Assembly: GCA_013396755.1 (NCBI GenBank)
Contig: VWZF01002261.1
Location: forward strand, 1,426,001 to 1,490,000
DNA: 64,000 nt
Source: Sclerurus mexicanus
Taxonomy: Eukaryota > Chordata > Aves > Passeriformes > Furnariidae
Direction: 5' to 3'
Shown here piece by piece: positions 14,401 to 27,500 of this stretch. A program made the translations under genes and the position numbers. The notes under the pieces were generated by a model. The model had not been told where the DNA came from, did no database searches, and worked only from the letters and a program-made list of their open reading frames with translations. Positions within the stretch are counted from its first letter, which is position 1. Each line of letters begins with the position of its first letter.

Positions 14401-15159
14401 CTGTAAATGCATCTCTGAAGTACCTATTCTATAACACAGGACACAGAAATATTCCCTTTAGTTACTGCACAGTAAGCTGAGAGCACTGGAAAATATGGGA
14501 AGAAGTTCATCTCAGAAAGGCACAGAGTGAATTTGCTGGCATTGCTTGGTTTGCATAAAGAAAGATGGCTTGGTAGAAGTACAAAACATAAATAATGCAG
14601 GTAAGAAACTGGCTTCACTCGAGCTCAATGAGAACTCAGATAGCTGCTAAAGTGTTCTTGAAACTTATGAGCTTTCTATAAGTCCACAACCTTTCAAAAC
14701 ACTTGAACCTTTTGAATAACCTTTCAAAAGACCCTTTCTCTTGCACAAAAGACCAAAGGTGCTGCAAGCTGATTCTAGTTTCAGCTAAAAGAGCTTCATC
14801 TTGTTCAGTTGCTGGCATGGCACAGCATTAGAAGCAGTCTTCTCTTGGCATCTAATCAGCATATCATTTCAGTGGTCTGTCTGCTCCTCTTCCGCTCAGC
14901 TCTGTGTGACAGTGTTTTATCCTGGGAGTTTGCGTTATCAGGACAGAGTAGGAAGCTTCTGAAGGACAAATCCATGCCAGTTGCAGGAGTTTATATTGGC
15001 TAAGTTCAAAGTTTTCAATGTGCAGTATTTATTCAGACAAGAAACTTTCAGGAAACACATGGTTAGTGCCTCACAGGTGCCTTTTGCATTTTCCAATCAA
15101 AGCTGATGAAATTAGAATTGGCCATCAAATCCTTCTAGCAAACTTGCATCATTCTCTGC

Positions 15160-15620
15160 TAATTTCCTTCTAGTGGCCCCTTGAGAGATGCAGATAGTCT
15201 CAATGCTTCATATTAAACTTTAATTACCGATTTCTGTTATGAGTATGAGATAGCACTCGGACGGAGATAGCTGCATCATAGCTAGCTAGCTCCTCGTGCT
15301 GAAGAACACCCATAAAATAAATGAAAAATGAGTCAGCAACCTATCACCAATCTCTGTCAGTGCATGCTGAACCTTCAGCTCCATTGGAGGATGCCAGCTG
15401 GTCTTCTATTAACAGTAAATTGTGGATTTTTATTTATTTATAAGTGTCATTAATCTGGGAGGTTGAATGCAGTTTGCTTTCCAAAAAAGAGCATCCAGGG
15501 CTTAGCATTATCCAGGCAGACATAATGGGCAGTTTATGAAAAACATCACAGTGTATAATCCACAACAGCAGTGCTGTTAGATGGAGTTTGAAGCATTTTA
15601 CTTATTATATTACATAAAGG
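15160..15620. promoter_or_regulatory. candidate cis-regulatory element
   Basis: This is a motif-rich, ORF-free segment. It contains a TAATTA homeodomain core, an AP-1/MARE-like TGAGTCAGCA, a (TAGC) palindromic run near 15280-15292, and a Runx-like TTGTGGATT at 15420-15428 mirrored by AATCCACAA at 15557-15565. The density and variety of motifs resemble deeply conserved vertebrate enhancers. This is pattern-based inference only. Confidence 0.25.
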
Positions 15621-18600
15621 AGAATTCCAAAATCAGCACTGCTTGACTGACTGACTTCTCTTAAGGAAAAGTCCTCTGTATTTGGGCAAACTGCATAAAC
15701 CCCTGCATGCCTGACTTGGAGCCACTTTTTTTTAGGATTGTTGATAACGGTGTTAAATTAGGTGAGACAGGAGATTTATCTTGAAATGGCCATATATCTG
15801 CCAGAGTAGGGCAGGTATCTTTGGACTTACAGAAATGAGGAAGTATGATGGAGATTAACGTTGGGAAGAAATGGCAACATTATACCAGTGTTTTACAGAA
15901 TTTCTACTGGAATTCTCTAAGTGTTCTAACAGGGTGCAGACAAGAGATTTGGACTTTTATAGAACTAGGGCAGCACAATATTTTCTTTCCAATACCTTTC
16001 TTTTGCTCTTTGTGTTATAAATCTTCTCTGAATTTGTCTAACTGTGCTACAGCCAACTATGTTGTTCCCCTGACTTACTCCCTGACCTGCCTGAACTGTC
16101 ATCATGTTGTGTTGGAATACTACACAGTATCTTCTGGTACTTGAAAAGTGCTCTGAGGTAACGAAATCTTACAGTTCTCAGCATGGAGATTTTTTTCATC
16201 ATACCCAATTAGCATAATTTTTCTTCTCTTTGTACTGTGTCACTTTTGCTGCTTATCTAAATAAATGGAATTTCAGAGGTAAATCCTGTTCTTACAGGGG
16301 AACTCTTGACAATCTTGCATTGCAGGGAAATAACTTCAGATTTCTAGGCTGCTTTGGGCTAGTAGAGGGTCCATTGGGCTGCAGAAACCATCAGATACAT
16401 TGAAGATGGGTATTATACACTGTGCTTGGCTGCTATGGAAAAAAAGAAAAGAAGCTACAGGACCAGTGTGGTGCCAATATTCTGTTTTAAGACCCTTACT
16501 CATTTTGTCATTTAGGGCCTGTGTGTTTGCAGGAGTGTTAAAGCAAACATATCGTTGTAAGAGTCAGGATGAGGAGTCAGTCATCTGTTTGATTACACAA
16601 TTTCAAAGTCAACATGTGAGACTCACATAGTTCACTAGATCACAGTGCACTGTATGTGATAAGTAGTAGCAAGAAATAAAAATCTCATATCTCCTACAAG
16701 CAGATGCGAATAGCTGAAAGTATGATCACTGGGTTTAGTTATTGTATTTAAAAAATGTAATAGCCATTTCATTTTCATGGCCCAGTCCAACAACCAGCCA
16801 GCGTTTATCTTGCCCCCTTACTTTGAAGTTCCTTTGTTCTAACTTTCTATGTTGCCTTCTGTTTAATGGGATGTGAGGTTGTGGGTGGGCTGGAGTTTTT
16901 ATCTGGACAAGGCTTGAGTTAATTTCTCAATTGCTGGTTATTTAATAAATTGTTTTATATTTTTAACATCTACATTTTTAGTGCCATGGGTACTGATTAA
17001 GCTTAGCAAAAACATGTTTAGAACTTTAATTAAAGTAGATGTGAGTGCATAGTTTTAAAAATTACAAAATAATGTTAAAACAAATGTGTATTTTATATAT
17101 GCAGCTAGTAGGTTTTCAATTTGCTAAATATGCTATATGTTTGCTTTTAATTGTATAACCCCAAATATCACACTTGTCTTCATTAAAATTTATTAGTTCA
17201 CTCATGCAAAGAAATTATTCTAAGTGTCTCCAGTAAATATTCACTCTTATGGAATATGAAACTAATTATCTCCTTAAAGCTAATGCTGTCATCATTCATT
17301 ATATACTAAGCAGGCAAACTGAATTTCAATATATTTCCTGGTCTGCTTTTCTTTTATTTATTTATTTTTTACTTCTAAGCCAATTCAAGTTTTTTACTAC
17401 AGCCAATCGCTACATCAGATCAGATTGTTTTGGTATTTTTCTCCGAGTTTACACCCATTTCAAATTAGCACTAGAGTTTTTCTTGTTCTGCTCAACAATG
17501 AAGAATGTACTCAAACAGCACTATCAATAGTACAGATTGCTTTTAAAACACACAGTATTTTCAAATATTTTAATGGGGTTTTAGTACCTAGACATCATAT
17601 TATTATGCTTATGTTAAATTAAAAAGATGAAGATATAATAATATTACATTAAGTATATTTCAAAGATAGATTAATATTACATTTGTTTCATATATTCTGA
17701 AACTTCTGGTTTTTTTTAAATAAATTACTTCAATTTTCAAACTCTAGAAACTTAGGCAATTTATTATCTCTGCATTCTCTCTGTGGTCAAGAGCGCGTTC
17801 ACTGTTTCTTGATACATTTAAATAGAGATTTGTTTTGGAAGGTTATTTTATGTGAGTCAGAATCCATGAAAGTCCTGATTGTCTATTTTGACCTTTTCTG
17901 GTTTTTTCTAATAAGATACATGGGCATAACTTTACAGGAGTTTGGTGAATAATATGGTATTTTATTCAACAGTAAAGGTATTCAAAAATTTGTCATATTT
18001 TCATAAAATACGCATCTTAAATGGGCCTTCAGGTGTTCCTGTTAATAACAATTGTATTTCACTTTAGAGGAAAGAATGCTGTGACTTAAAGGAGTTCAAT
18101 GAGATGCATTTGTCTTTTATTAGTAGTATTTACATTTTACAAGCTAATTTGGTACTCTGTTTATTGAAAGTAGGATTTACTTTATCCATGTCTCATTTAT
18201 TGTCACAACCAAAAGTGGAAAATTCATTGCAACTCTAGTTTTCCGTTATGGATTCAAGAAGGGATTAAAAAGTAGAAAGACTTTCTCACAGGACAATACT
18301 GACAGCTTATATTACTACTAGTAGTTAGACATTAAGAATCTGTTTGGTTCTCATCTGTTTTGTGCTGATATCTGCATTGGACAAATCCATGTGAGGAGTG
18401 TGTAAGAAACACTTTGTGACTGAAACAGTTATGCTGGGTTTTTTGGGGTTTTTTCCATATAAAATTTGTGAAGTAATCATGGACTAACATGATGTAACCA
18501 TGACATTATGTGATGTTACAACAATAAAAACAGTCTTGTGGATGGATTTAAAATATTACAGTAAAACCAGCTATTAGTCAGCATCATGTTTCATATTCAT

Positions 18601-21063
18601 TGAATATTCCCAATTAATAGACAATCTTACCACATTTATATACCATGAGATGCTACATTTGTCCGTTCAAGGAACAGTGAAGTAGTAAAGTGCAGCTTTT
18701 CTTCTGTGGGATCTCTTACGTGAAAGAAAAGCCTTCATGAGACAGGACAGGCCCAACCAACATTTGCACTATGCCCTGAAGTTGATGAGACTATTAGCAT
18801 TAATTATTCATGTGCTGACAAAGGCTGCTGCAGGAGACATAGAATGAAGACTAATAAGCTGAAATAGAGAAAACTGGATGCACAGGAGAGCCTGGAGAGT
18901 GGAATATTCTTCAATATTTTTCCTCATTAGTTTGGCTTCTTTCCCACAGGGACAGCAACACAAATCTTTGACACCAGAATTTTCCTTAACTCTGTAAATT
19001 CAGAGCTGCATTCCCTCCATGAGAAGTACTCTGCCCATGAGCCTTGACCCTTTTGTCAGCTCAAATATGGTTGCTGTTTGCAGATGTCTTTGAGTCTGAC
19101 AGATGAGCCTCATCTGCCTAGGGCTTGGTATAGGACAGGGAAGAATTTAATTCTAAATTTTGTGCTTAGAAAAAAAGGGGGGGGAAAAGGTGGTATAAAC
19201 ACCAGTGGAAGCCAGTGATTTCCCACTGAGCTTCTGATTCCCAACTTCCCACAAAGATGCTATGACAAGTGGGAACTTAATAAGGGGTCCCCTCTGTAAA
19301 CAGAAATGCTATTCCATTAGAAACTCAGTGAATGTTGGGGCAGGGGCAGGTAAAACAACAGATGGGATGCTCAGAGGCAATGTTTTTTATGAGCTTTCTC
19401 TCCCCAGGGACTATATAAAATGCTGATATTTGTGTTTCTAAGTACTTAGAGATGTGAAACTAAAGTAGACCTTTATCTATAAGTGTGCCTCATGTTTATG
19501 TCTATTGGCTATCAAAAGGAGTATCTCCTTTTCATAAAGTATTTGTATTTGCATTTTTATTTTTAGGTATGCAGCTCTGCAGAGAACGTATTGAGACTCT
19601 GATCACGGCAGTGTTAGTAAGAGTCTGAACTCTCACATTGCCCCAGCTTACTTGACAGTTCTCTTCCCAAAGGAGAGACACGCTACTTCAAGGTTTTTTA
19701 AACAAACAAAAAACAAGTGTTGAATTTTGGTCAATTTTTGTCTTGCATGGTACTAAAAAGGTTTGGAAACCAGAGCCCCTCATTCAGGAAGTTGTTTGAT
19801 GCCCTGCATTTATAAAAATAACAGGAAGTGAACTAAAATGGCATTACTGGTGTCAGAAAACTGCCACTAAGTTCTTCAGTATGGAAAAAGTCCACAATCT
19901 TTATAATCCTTGTGTGTGTTCGGGTAGTCACCTTATTTAACCAGTCATCTATGAAGAAAAAGCCCTTTGTATCATTAATAGAAAGTTTCTATGACATGGA
20001 GTAATCCAAGGCTTGTCCATGAGTACACATACATCAGTTTTGCGTATTTCTGTCATGGTATTTCTTGAGCAAATTTGTATTTTAGTTTACTACTATCTGA
20101 TGAGGAAAAAAGTCCTGCCCAAAATACAGGGCTCTAGCCAGAGTAGAAGAAAAAAATATTTTTTTTTAAAAAAAATTGCTTTCATCAGCTTATTGTATAT
20201 GGTGTTCTTCTCCCCTCCATACTCTTCTGCTATGGAATTAAATCTTTTTTTTTCTCTCTCTCCTTAAAAGTTATGGTATGGTCTACAGTTGTCTACAGAT
20301 ACTCTGAGCTAAATATAGAAAAGGGTAAAAATGGAGCGGGAGAGACAGACACCAAAATGTCACTACATAAAAGAATCAGTTTGCAGAAACGTTTAGTGTG
20401 AGCCAAAATTAGTATTGCTCTTCACTCAGTCCTATAGTAAGGGGATATTACTCTGAGAAATAAGTTTAAATTTGGGATTGTTTTGCTGGTTACTGGAACT
20501 GCATTTCTCAAAGCTTGCTGCAGCAGTTTGAAAACATTAATGGCATGAAACAAGAATGATTTCTTACTAACGAATGGAGGATAGTAAAGCCTCTAGACAC
20601 ATTGTATGGTGAAGTACCATTTCACCCCCAAGATTTAAAGGTCCCATCATTCTGACTTCTGTTTATAATGCCAGAATGCCTTCCCAAGAACACGCTGGGG
20701 TGCAAAGCAAGTTTGATAATGGTGATGTGGAGTGCCCTGCCCTGAGTGCTTGATGGTACCCTAAATTCTAGGCATGTAGATGTCAAATTGGACTAAAAGA
20801 CTTGTTTCAGCTCTTGGCCCACATCCTATTGCATGGACAAGTTGCTTTCTTTCTGCCAATTATTTTCTTTCTCTACATGGAAACAGGGATATTTGACTTG
20901 TTTCAAAGTTGTTTTAATCAGTTTATTCTTTCTCTGCTTTCACAGTACTGAGAGCCATAGGTTCAAAGTATTAGAAGTTTACAGCTCTGCTAAGTTCAGG
21001 AGGAAGTGTATTTAGTTCTGTTTATAATGAAGAATTGGCAAAACATATATTTCTCTCTGACTA
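15621..21063. other. AT-rich non-coding stretch
   Basis: I see no repeat or gene that I can support. A possible 50-nt exon-like segment at 19567-19616 (plus) has a good acceptor and a GTAAGA donor, but it is too short to call. A short A8G8 tract lies near 19170-19187. Confidence 0.55.
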
Positions 21064-21312
21064 ACGGAGGGATAAACGGAGTATTCTCTCTTCCCTCCTG
21101 CCGCATTGGCCGTAGCTGTCGCCCTTGCCCGACCCCGGGAATTCCATTTCAGCACCACGAACAGCGCCCGGAGCCGCGCGGGGACCCGGCTGCGAAGAGG
21201 GCGAAGCTGTCCCCTTCCTTCATAGTCTGTAATCCGAAAGGGTGGACACGGAGGAATTTTTGCGCTCTTCCATGGGTGGGTGTTACGCACGTTCAACAGT
21301 CACACGAGGAGA
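21064..21312. promoter_or_regulatory. isolated CpG-rich block (CpG-island-like)
   Basis: I count about 22 CpG dinucleotides in about 250 bp, including CCGCGCGG and CCCCGGG, inside sequence where CpG is rare. ORFs run through it on both strands (21006-21347 plus, 21012-21296 minus). This is what loss of stop codons in GC-rich DNA would produce, so I do not call a protein. Unmethylated CpG clusters usually mark promoters or first exons. It could also be a recent GC-rich insertion or an orphan intragenic island. I see no clear TATA box, and direction cannot be assigned. Confidence 0.45.
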
Positions 21313-23523
21313 GAAACAGATTTTTGCTGCTTCAGCCAAAAACTTGATGCAATAATTACTGCACAGGGATAAGACTTTATTTTTGTATTAGGCATATCAG
21401 AACCTTGTACAGTTACTTTTGCTCAAAATAGATGACAAACTTCGGTGACCTATGTTCCCAAACTGTGTTAGTTGATAATTAAAATGTGTGTTGAAAGATG
21501 AACTATTGAGTTGGTCTTAGAGAAATACAATTTTCTTATGCTGTACAGCTAAGCAATATTGTTGAAGCCAGACACTCAAAATGCTGAGACTTAATTAAAA
21601 ATTCTGATAGTAAGAAAACTCCCTTGTGACATATTTTCATAATTGCTCTTCGAGTTTTTTAAAGTTTTTACAGTATTTTCCAAAGTTCTCTCTGCAACTA
21701 ATTTTTTAATTTGTAAAAAAAAAAAAAAAAGGAAAAAGGCAACCTGAGGCATATTCAGTCAAAGGAACCCTAGGACAGAAACTTTCAGACATGATGGCAC
21801 TCAGAATTTTAATAGTTGCTAGCAAAATGATTTGAAGAAAGTCAGTGGTTGAAAATGCCATATGTGGAGAAGCCTAAGTACCAGGTTGTTTACAATAGCA
21901 CTAGTTGGGGCGGAACTAGGGAGTGCTGCTGGCTGCCACAGATTACAGGGTAAATCTCACTTTTATGTCTTTAGTTAACATAGTAAAATGTTGTTAGTAT
22001 CATACTTTCTGCCCACTTGGCCAGTGTGAATTTCAGTGTCATTAGTTTGGCTGAAAGTTGAGCAAAAGAGCACAGCTTCGTTGGCTGAGTTCTCCTAGCA
22101 AAGGAGAACTTCTTTTCCTTTCCCTGTCACAGTGGAATAGTGACTGGAAGAAAACAAAAGGCACTCAAAAGCTATTCTGTTGGAAGAGAGGGAGGGAAGG
22201 GGGTAGTGTGGTAAGATTAGTGAGTACCTGAACTCCAAACTACTTAAAAGTGGCAAACATTGCCTAGTGCATGCCAAAGGGATTGTTATAGTTTTCTGAT
22301 TGACTATTATGTTTCATTCTGACTCTCCTAAAGCATTAAGCTTTATAGCTTTAACCTTTCCAAAATTCCTTATTTCTATTTGAGCAAAGATTCTAGTCTC
22401 TTCCACTGTAGTGTTTGGTTGGGCAGGAATTTGAAACAAGTAGGCATAAGTTTGAATTTTTGCACAGCAATTTTCTATCTTATAATTGTGGATACCCTCA
22501 ACTTTCATGTCTCCAACTGGAGATAGAACCAGAGCAGCCAAATCTTAAAAGTTGGTCTGCTAAAAAGATGGTGTTCCAAGGATGGAGTACTATGAGAACC
22601 TTTGTAAATTATTGCTTAGATATTCAAAGGGGGAAATTACTTCAAATTTATAGAATCTTACAGTAAAGTAGAAAGCTGCCTACTTTGTGACAGATGGATA
22701 TTGCTTTAGTGACAACTGTCTATTGCCTTGGAAAGTGTGAGGTTTAGTTACAACTTCTCAGCATAATAAATGAGGCTTCCATCTCTCCAGGGCAATGTAT
22801 TTGTATGAAATAGTAGCAAATATCCCTATTGTGCTAAGAATGACACTTTTACTCTTGGGGGCTGCTTTAAACTTCTTTTCAGTTTTGTTCCTTTTTGAAA
22901 CGTTCAAGTCCTGCCAGACATAATATTTAGCTCTTTTCTTTTTGTTGTGTAAAGATGTTTTTGTGACTCCCTTACTACTGTGAGAAATAGAAGTGGATTT
23001 GTTAGACCTGAAAGATTTCAATTAAAGTGAATGCTAGTGCTCACAGATAGTTTCCTGATTTGCTTCTTACTCATCAGCCTCGTTATGTTCTAACACAGAG
23101 TTTTCAGTAAAGAAAGCAAATAGAAGATTAGAGGAGAGAAAGGAAGATGGAATTATGAACAAAAAATGAGTGTATGGATTAATATTTTCACAGGAGAAAA
23201 AGACAAAGAGAAGCAACTTTGACTTTTTTTTTTCTCTTCTCATTCTTTAATGTTCAGAGATACTGAATCCATTCTGCCTTTACCCAAGCAGTGCAATGTC
23301 ACAGTAAAATTCAGTAGCATGTTTTCACATCTGTGTGGATATATGTATGTTTTACTTGTGGAGACTTCTAATCTTCAGTTTCTTCTATTTTGCAAATAAA
23401 TGATTTAGAGGTAAAAATATTGGTAGTTTTAATCTCAAACTTTTAAATCTAACACGGTTTTTGAAAGAGAAGGAATTACTGTGTTTATAAATATTGTGCC
23501 ATGGAAACCAAAACCAATTGTGT
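21313..23523. other. non-coding stretch with poly(A) tract
   Basis: Mostly unremarkable AT-rich DNA. An A16 homopolymer lies at 21715-21730, and no retroposed gene body is recognisable next to it. The only coding-like segment is the minus-strand open region at 22758-23007, listed separately. Confidence 0.5.
22758..23007 (-). CDS. candidate exon, minus strand, unidentified
   Basis: An acceptor-like site (a pyrimidine-rich run ending TTTCAG just right of 23007) precedes an open frame of about 83 codons rich in K, S and T. It includes the segment AKYYVWQDLNVSK and ends at a TGA at 22758. An internal donor-like AAGA/GTAAAA at 22853 would give a 155-nt exon instead. I do not recognise the protein. 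The A-rich composition can make chance ORFs look lysine-rich, and no poly(A) signal is evident after the stop. It has the same orientation as the candidate exons at 38-51 kb, but no phase-compatible link to them was established. Confidence 0.2.
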
Positions 23524-24545
23524 CATAGGATCACAAAATGAGGTGAGCAGAAACTTCTGGAGATGGTCTAGTACAATCCCCTGCTCAAGCAAAGTCAGCT
23601 AGAGAAGGTTGCTCAGGATTTTGTCCTTTTGGGTTTTGAACATCCTCCAAGGATGGAGACTCCAGAGCCCCAAGGGTAATCTGCACCATCACTTGACCAC
23701 CCTCACAGCAAAGTGGGATGTTTTATTATTTGCATGGAATGTCTTGTATTTTTGTGTCCATTGCTTATTTTTTCTGTCATTGGATACTATTTAGAAGAGT
23801 CCGGCTTTGTAATCTTTACCCTCTTGGGTATTTATAGATATTAGTGAGATCTCCACTGACTCTTCTCTTCTCCAGGCTGACCATTCTCAGCAATGTCAGC
23901 CACCTCTTGTGTCAGATGCTCTGATCCCTTCACCTTTGTGTCCTGTTATTGAGCTCACTGCAGCACATAACCATGTCTTTCTCACAGAGGAAAACCCAGA
24001 ATTGGACACAGCACTCAGATATCTCTCACCAAGGCAGAGTAGAGGGGAAGGATCCACCTCCCTTGACCTGCTGGTAATGCTCCTCTTATTGCCACCTAGG
24101 ATGGTCTCAACCTTCTTTTCCACAAGGATGCATAACTGGCTTGTGGTCAGCTTGCTGACTGCCAGGACCTCCAAGACAGTTGGCATCCAGCCTGTAGTAC
24201 TGCCTGGGGTTATTCCTTCCCAGATGCACAGTCTTGTGTTTTTCTTTGAACTTCATTATATTCCTGCCTACTTATTTGTTTAAACTCTTGAGCTCTTTCT
24301 CAATGGCACCTCCTTCATCCATTGTATCAATCACTCCTCAAAGCTATATTTCTGCAAATTTGTGAAGGGTATGCTCTGTCCCATCATCTACTGCACTAGT
24401 GGAGATGTTAATTTTGCCTCGGTATAATTCCTGGGGCACAACACTAGTGACTGGCCTTCACCTGGAATTTGTGCTGCTGGTCGCTACACTTTGAACCTGC
24501 TCATTCAGTGGTTTTCAATCTGTGTCACTGTCCTTGCACTCAGTA
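23524..24545 (-). mobile_element. CR1 LINE fragment, about 1 kb, decayed
   Basis: The left end (near 23524) is a degraded reverse complement of the CR1 3' terminus ('cataggatcacaaaatgag'). It is followed by the usual antisense CR1 blocks: 'accctcacagcaaag', 'cttctcttctccaggctga', 'gcactcagat...gcagagtagaggggaagg', 'cccttgacctgctgg'. Further right, 'cctggggcacaacactagtgactgg' is the reverse complement of the reverse-transcriptase segment that in intact CR1 encodes a PQGS..GP motif, here mutated. The element therefore runs on the minus strand with its 3' end at left, is truncated 5', and carries many stops. The open frames at 23896-24283 on both strands are by-products and not genes. Confidence 0.9.
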
Positions 24546-27500
24546 GTTGAATCAGTGTTAAATCTATTGAAGCAATATTGGTACCAAGAAACAGGAACCT
24601 TCCAAATATCAGTGATGCTTTTAGCCTACTCCTCCTGGGAACGCTTAAGGGGCAACATTTAACTGTGTTGAATGTATGGTCCTTGAAATGTTCAGGTGAA
24701 CTTCTTCACTTTACAAGATTTAAAATGTATCTATTATTTCTGAACTGGATAAATCCCCAAAGTGGAAAGTATATTACCATGATCTATTTGATAATGTAAA
24801 AATTGTTTGCAGCTTTGCAAGTGCAGGAAGGTTCAGCTGAGCTTTCGGTTTTTATTCCAAATGCAAATGACCTCAGAATCACAATGAATTTGCTCACAAG
24901 CAATGGCCATAAATTATTACTTCCTTTGAATGTTTTCCTTTGGGAAAGTAATACGTTTTCTCTATGAAAATGTTTCTACTATGGAACATGTCAGAACAAG
25001 AACCAGAGAAAATAGATAGCCAGGGAGAAAAACAATGTTGCCATGAACAAAGACTGTGGGTAAGTGAGACTGTGCTCATTCAGGGCTACAACTAAATCCA
25101 CAAAAGCCAATGGGAGCTGTTGCTTTTGATGATCAGGCAGCTTTATTGCAAATCTTACGAGCTTCCACCTGCAATGCAATTTGGAAAACACTACTCTGCC
25201 CTGCTGCCTTTGGTAAAGAGTTTCAAAGTCTTACATGTTAATCAAACCTCCCAGCAGATTAGCCAGGAGTCAAGATGCAGGACTTGAGAAAGTATTTTTG
25301 CTTTACACTGAGAAGTGCCAGTGGTGTCATTGTCAGACTAGTTACAGTACAGCAGCCACTGAGCAGCAGACCATGCTTCCCACTTACTCCTGGGAAGATC
25401 TGGTCAGAGCTGGGAAGACCAAAATGGTTAAAAAGAGAGAAGTCAAGGTAGAGGAGGCTACCTTTTTATAACCTCAATTACCATCTTCACTGCAATTCAG
25501 GCAGTGATATAGTAACTGAGTAAACTTGGAATTTTTTTGTATTGCAGTGCTTTAAGGTGCCAGAAAATCATAGCAATTAAAATAAATTGGTGATATAAAA
25601 GCCACTAGATGAAAACAAAATAAAATTGCAAGTAATATTTTTAATTGATGTTTTTAATATTGCACTTTTACCTAAGTTTTAGTCTTGTGGTGCTACTCAG
25701 AAAACATTCTGCATCTATGTTGGATCTGAGTGGACCACAAAGGGCTGGAAGCTTGTCAACAAATAAATCAAAAATTCTCATTTCACACTTAAACATCAAC
25801 CCTTTTCTTATTTGAAAGCTTATTTAATTAAAAGGAAAAAAAAAAAGAAAAAAGCAAACAACAATTTGACCCTTCAGATCTATAAAATATGAAGAATACC
25901 TGCAGACTTCACAGGATATCAGGATGTGAATTTCATAAGCATGTAACAGTGTGTCACAGATGGAAAGGGGCAATGGAGTGATATTTACATTACCTTTTAT
26001 CATTAGTCTTCTACTTAAAACTTGTATTGGAAAAAAGCTGTGCCTTCACTTATAGTCACGCTATAGAAAACAGCTAATTTTGAAAATTAATTTTTAATCT
26101 AATAAATTACATCTTGGAAGAGGACAGAAAAAGTGTGATGATTTTAAGTGAACTTTCCCAACATGTATTTTAGTATTCTGAGTTTCACTAAGATTTAAAA
26201 ATTAAATAAGGGATGCTATATGCTATAGCCTTTTGAATTTGGTACAAGGACTCTTCCTTCTTGGCTCTTTCAGTGCCAGTAATTAGGCCATCTGGTTGAT
26301 GAGGAAAATTAATTCAAGACCATATTAATTCCTACTCTTAAATTTCTTTGTGGAAAACACTTCAGGAGAAAATGATGGTTGCTGGATAATCAGCTCTAAA
26401 ATTAAGAGAATGTGTTGTTGATCATCCTATAGTGTTGCTTACAAAATTAATCATAGATGCTTAGAAACTATTGTGATAAATTTGCTGTCAACATCTAGTT
26501 AGAAAAAAGGAGTAGAAAGAACATGACATTCTCACAGACTTGTTTAGGTTGGTGCATAAAATGAGAACAAGTGTCCAATTTATTGAAAAATTCAGGCTGA
26601 GCTTTTAAAAGATGTGGATGAAGTAGAACTGTTTGTCTCTGTACGGCTTTCAATTGTATGTATGCTCTTCACTATAGAATGCTGGGCTGTTAAAAGGTGC
26701 AAGACTGATAGTGAAAGTTTGGAACATGAATTTAACTGTTATCCAAACTACTCTTGTTATTGTTTCTAAATATTATTGGAAGGGTGGTGTTTTTTGTTTT
26801 TGTTGAGAAAAATCCCCAGGTATTCATTCAGTATTCCTGCTGCCTCCTAGAAGAGGCTGAGTAAACAGAACAGCTGGCTGTGCTGTTGCAGGTGCTGGAA
26901 TGGCCTCTCCTGGTCTTGGAAGACTCAGGGTTGTTTGGCCAAGCCAAGAGTTGAAAGGGTATGAACAGTTTGAGTCTCTGTGCGTGTTTCAAAGTTCTCA
27001 TAAGCACCGCTGAGACCCTGGACCCATAACATGTTGTTTAGCTTTCTCTGTTCCAGTTGCACATGGAAATTGCTCTTTCATGGAAAGCACAGCCAGCTTG
27101 TAACAGAAATTTAGGGGAAAAATATTACAAATCAAAATATGAGTAACTATTTTGAGTGTAGCATTTTGTCTGAGATATATAGCATGAAATAGTGTAGTAA
27201 TAGTAATATAGTGAGAGCAATGCTTTTGAAGTTATGTGAAAATGATCTTCCAAATAGCACTTAATGCTCGGTTTTCTGAGAAACTAAACAGAATAAAAAA
27301 AAAGAGGCTATTTTCACAGCTACAGTGAGTTGCAAAATATGTGTGACATCTATGCAGATTGCAATATTTTTTCTATATTCAGATTACCCTTCTCATTTCT
27401 TCAAGGTCAGTCTGCCCATGCTGAGCTCCTCCATGCTGAAACACATGTGATCTTCTTTCAAAAAAGGTCTCTGTTCCCCCTTGACAGCGTTTTGCTAATT

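Larger units (their letters stand above)
5933..15159. other. non-coding stretch with small repeats
   Basis: No supported exon or large repeat lies here. Contents worth naming are an A-rich/CCCCAAA simple repeat at 6929-6986, a GC hairpin at 11115-11132 and a 25-bp tandem duplication at 11370-11419. The somewhat GC-richer part at 10.8-11.2 kb has a 99-codon minus ORF (10770-11069) but no convincing splice signals. Confidence 0.55.

Noticed and set aside
23896..24283. 96- and 124-codon ORFs on both strands
   Set aside because: Both lie inside the decayed minus-strand CR1 and have no independent coding signal.
24952..25059. Plus-strand open segment ending in a strong TGG/GTAAGTGAG donor
   Set aside because: GTAAGT occurs many times by chance in 64 kb. 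There is no credible acceptor or partner exon, and the minus strand is also open here.
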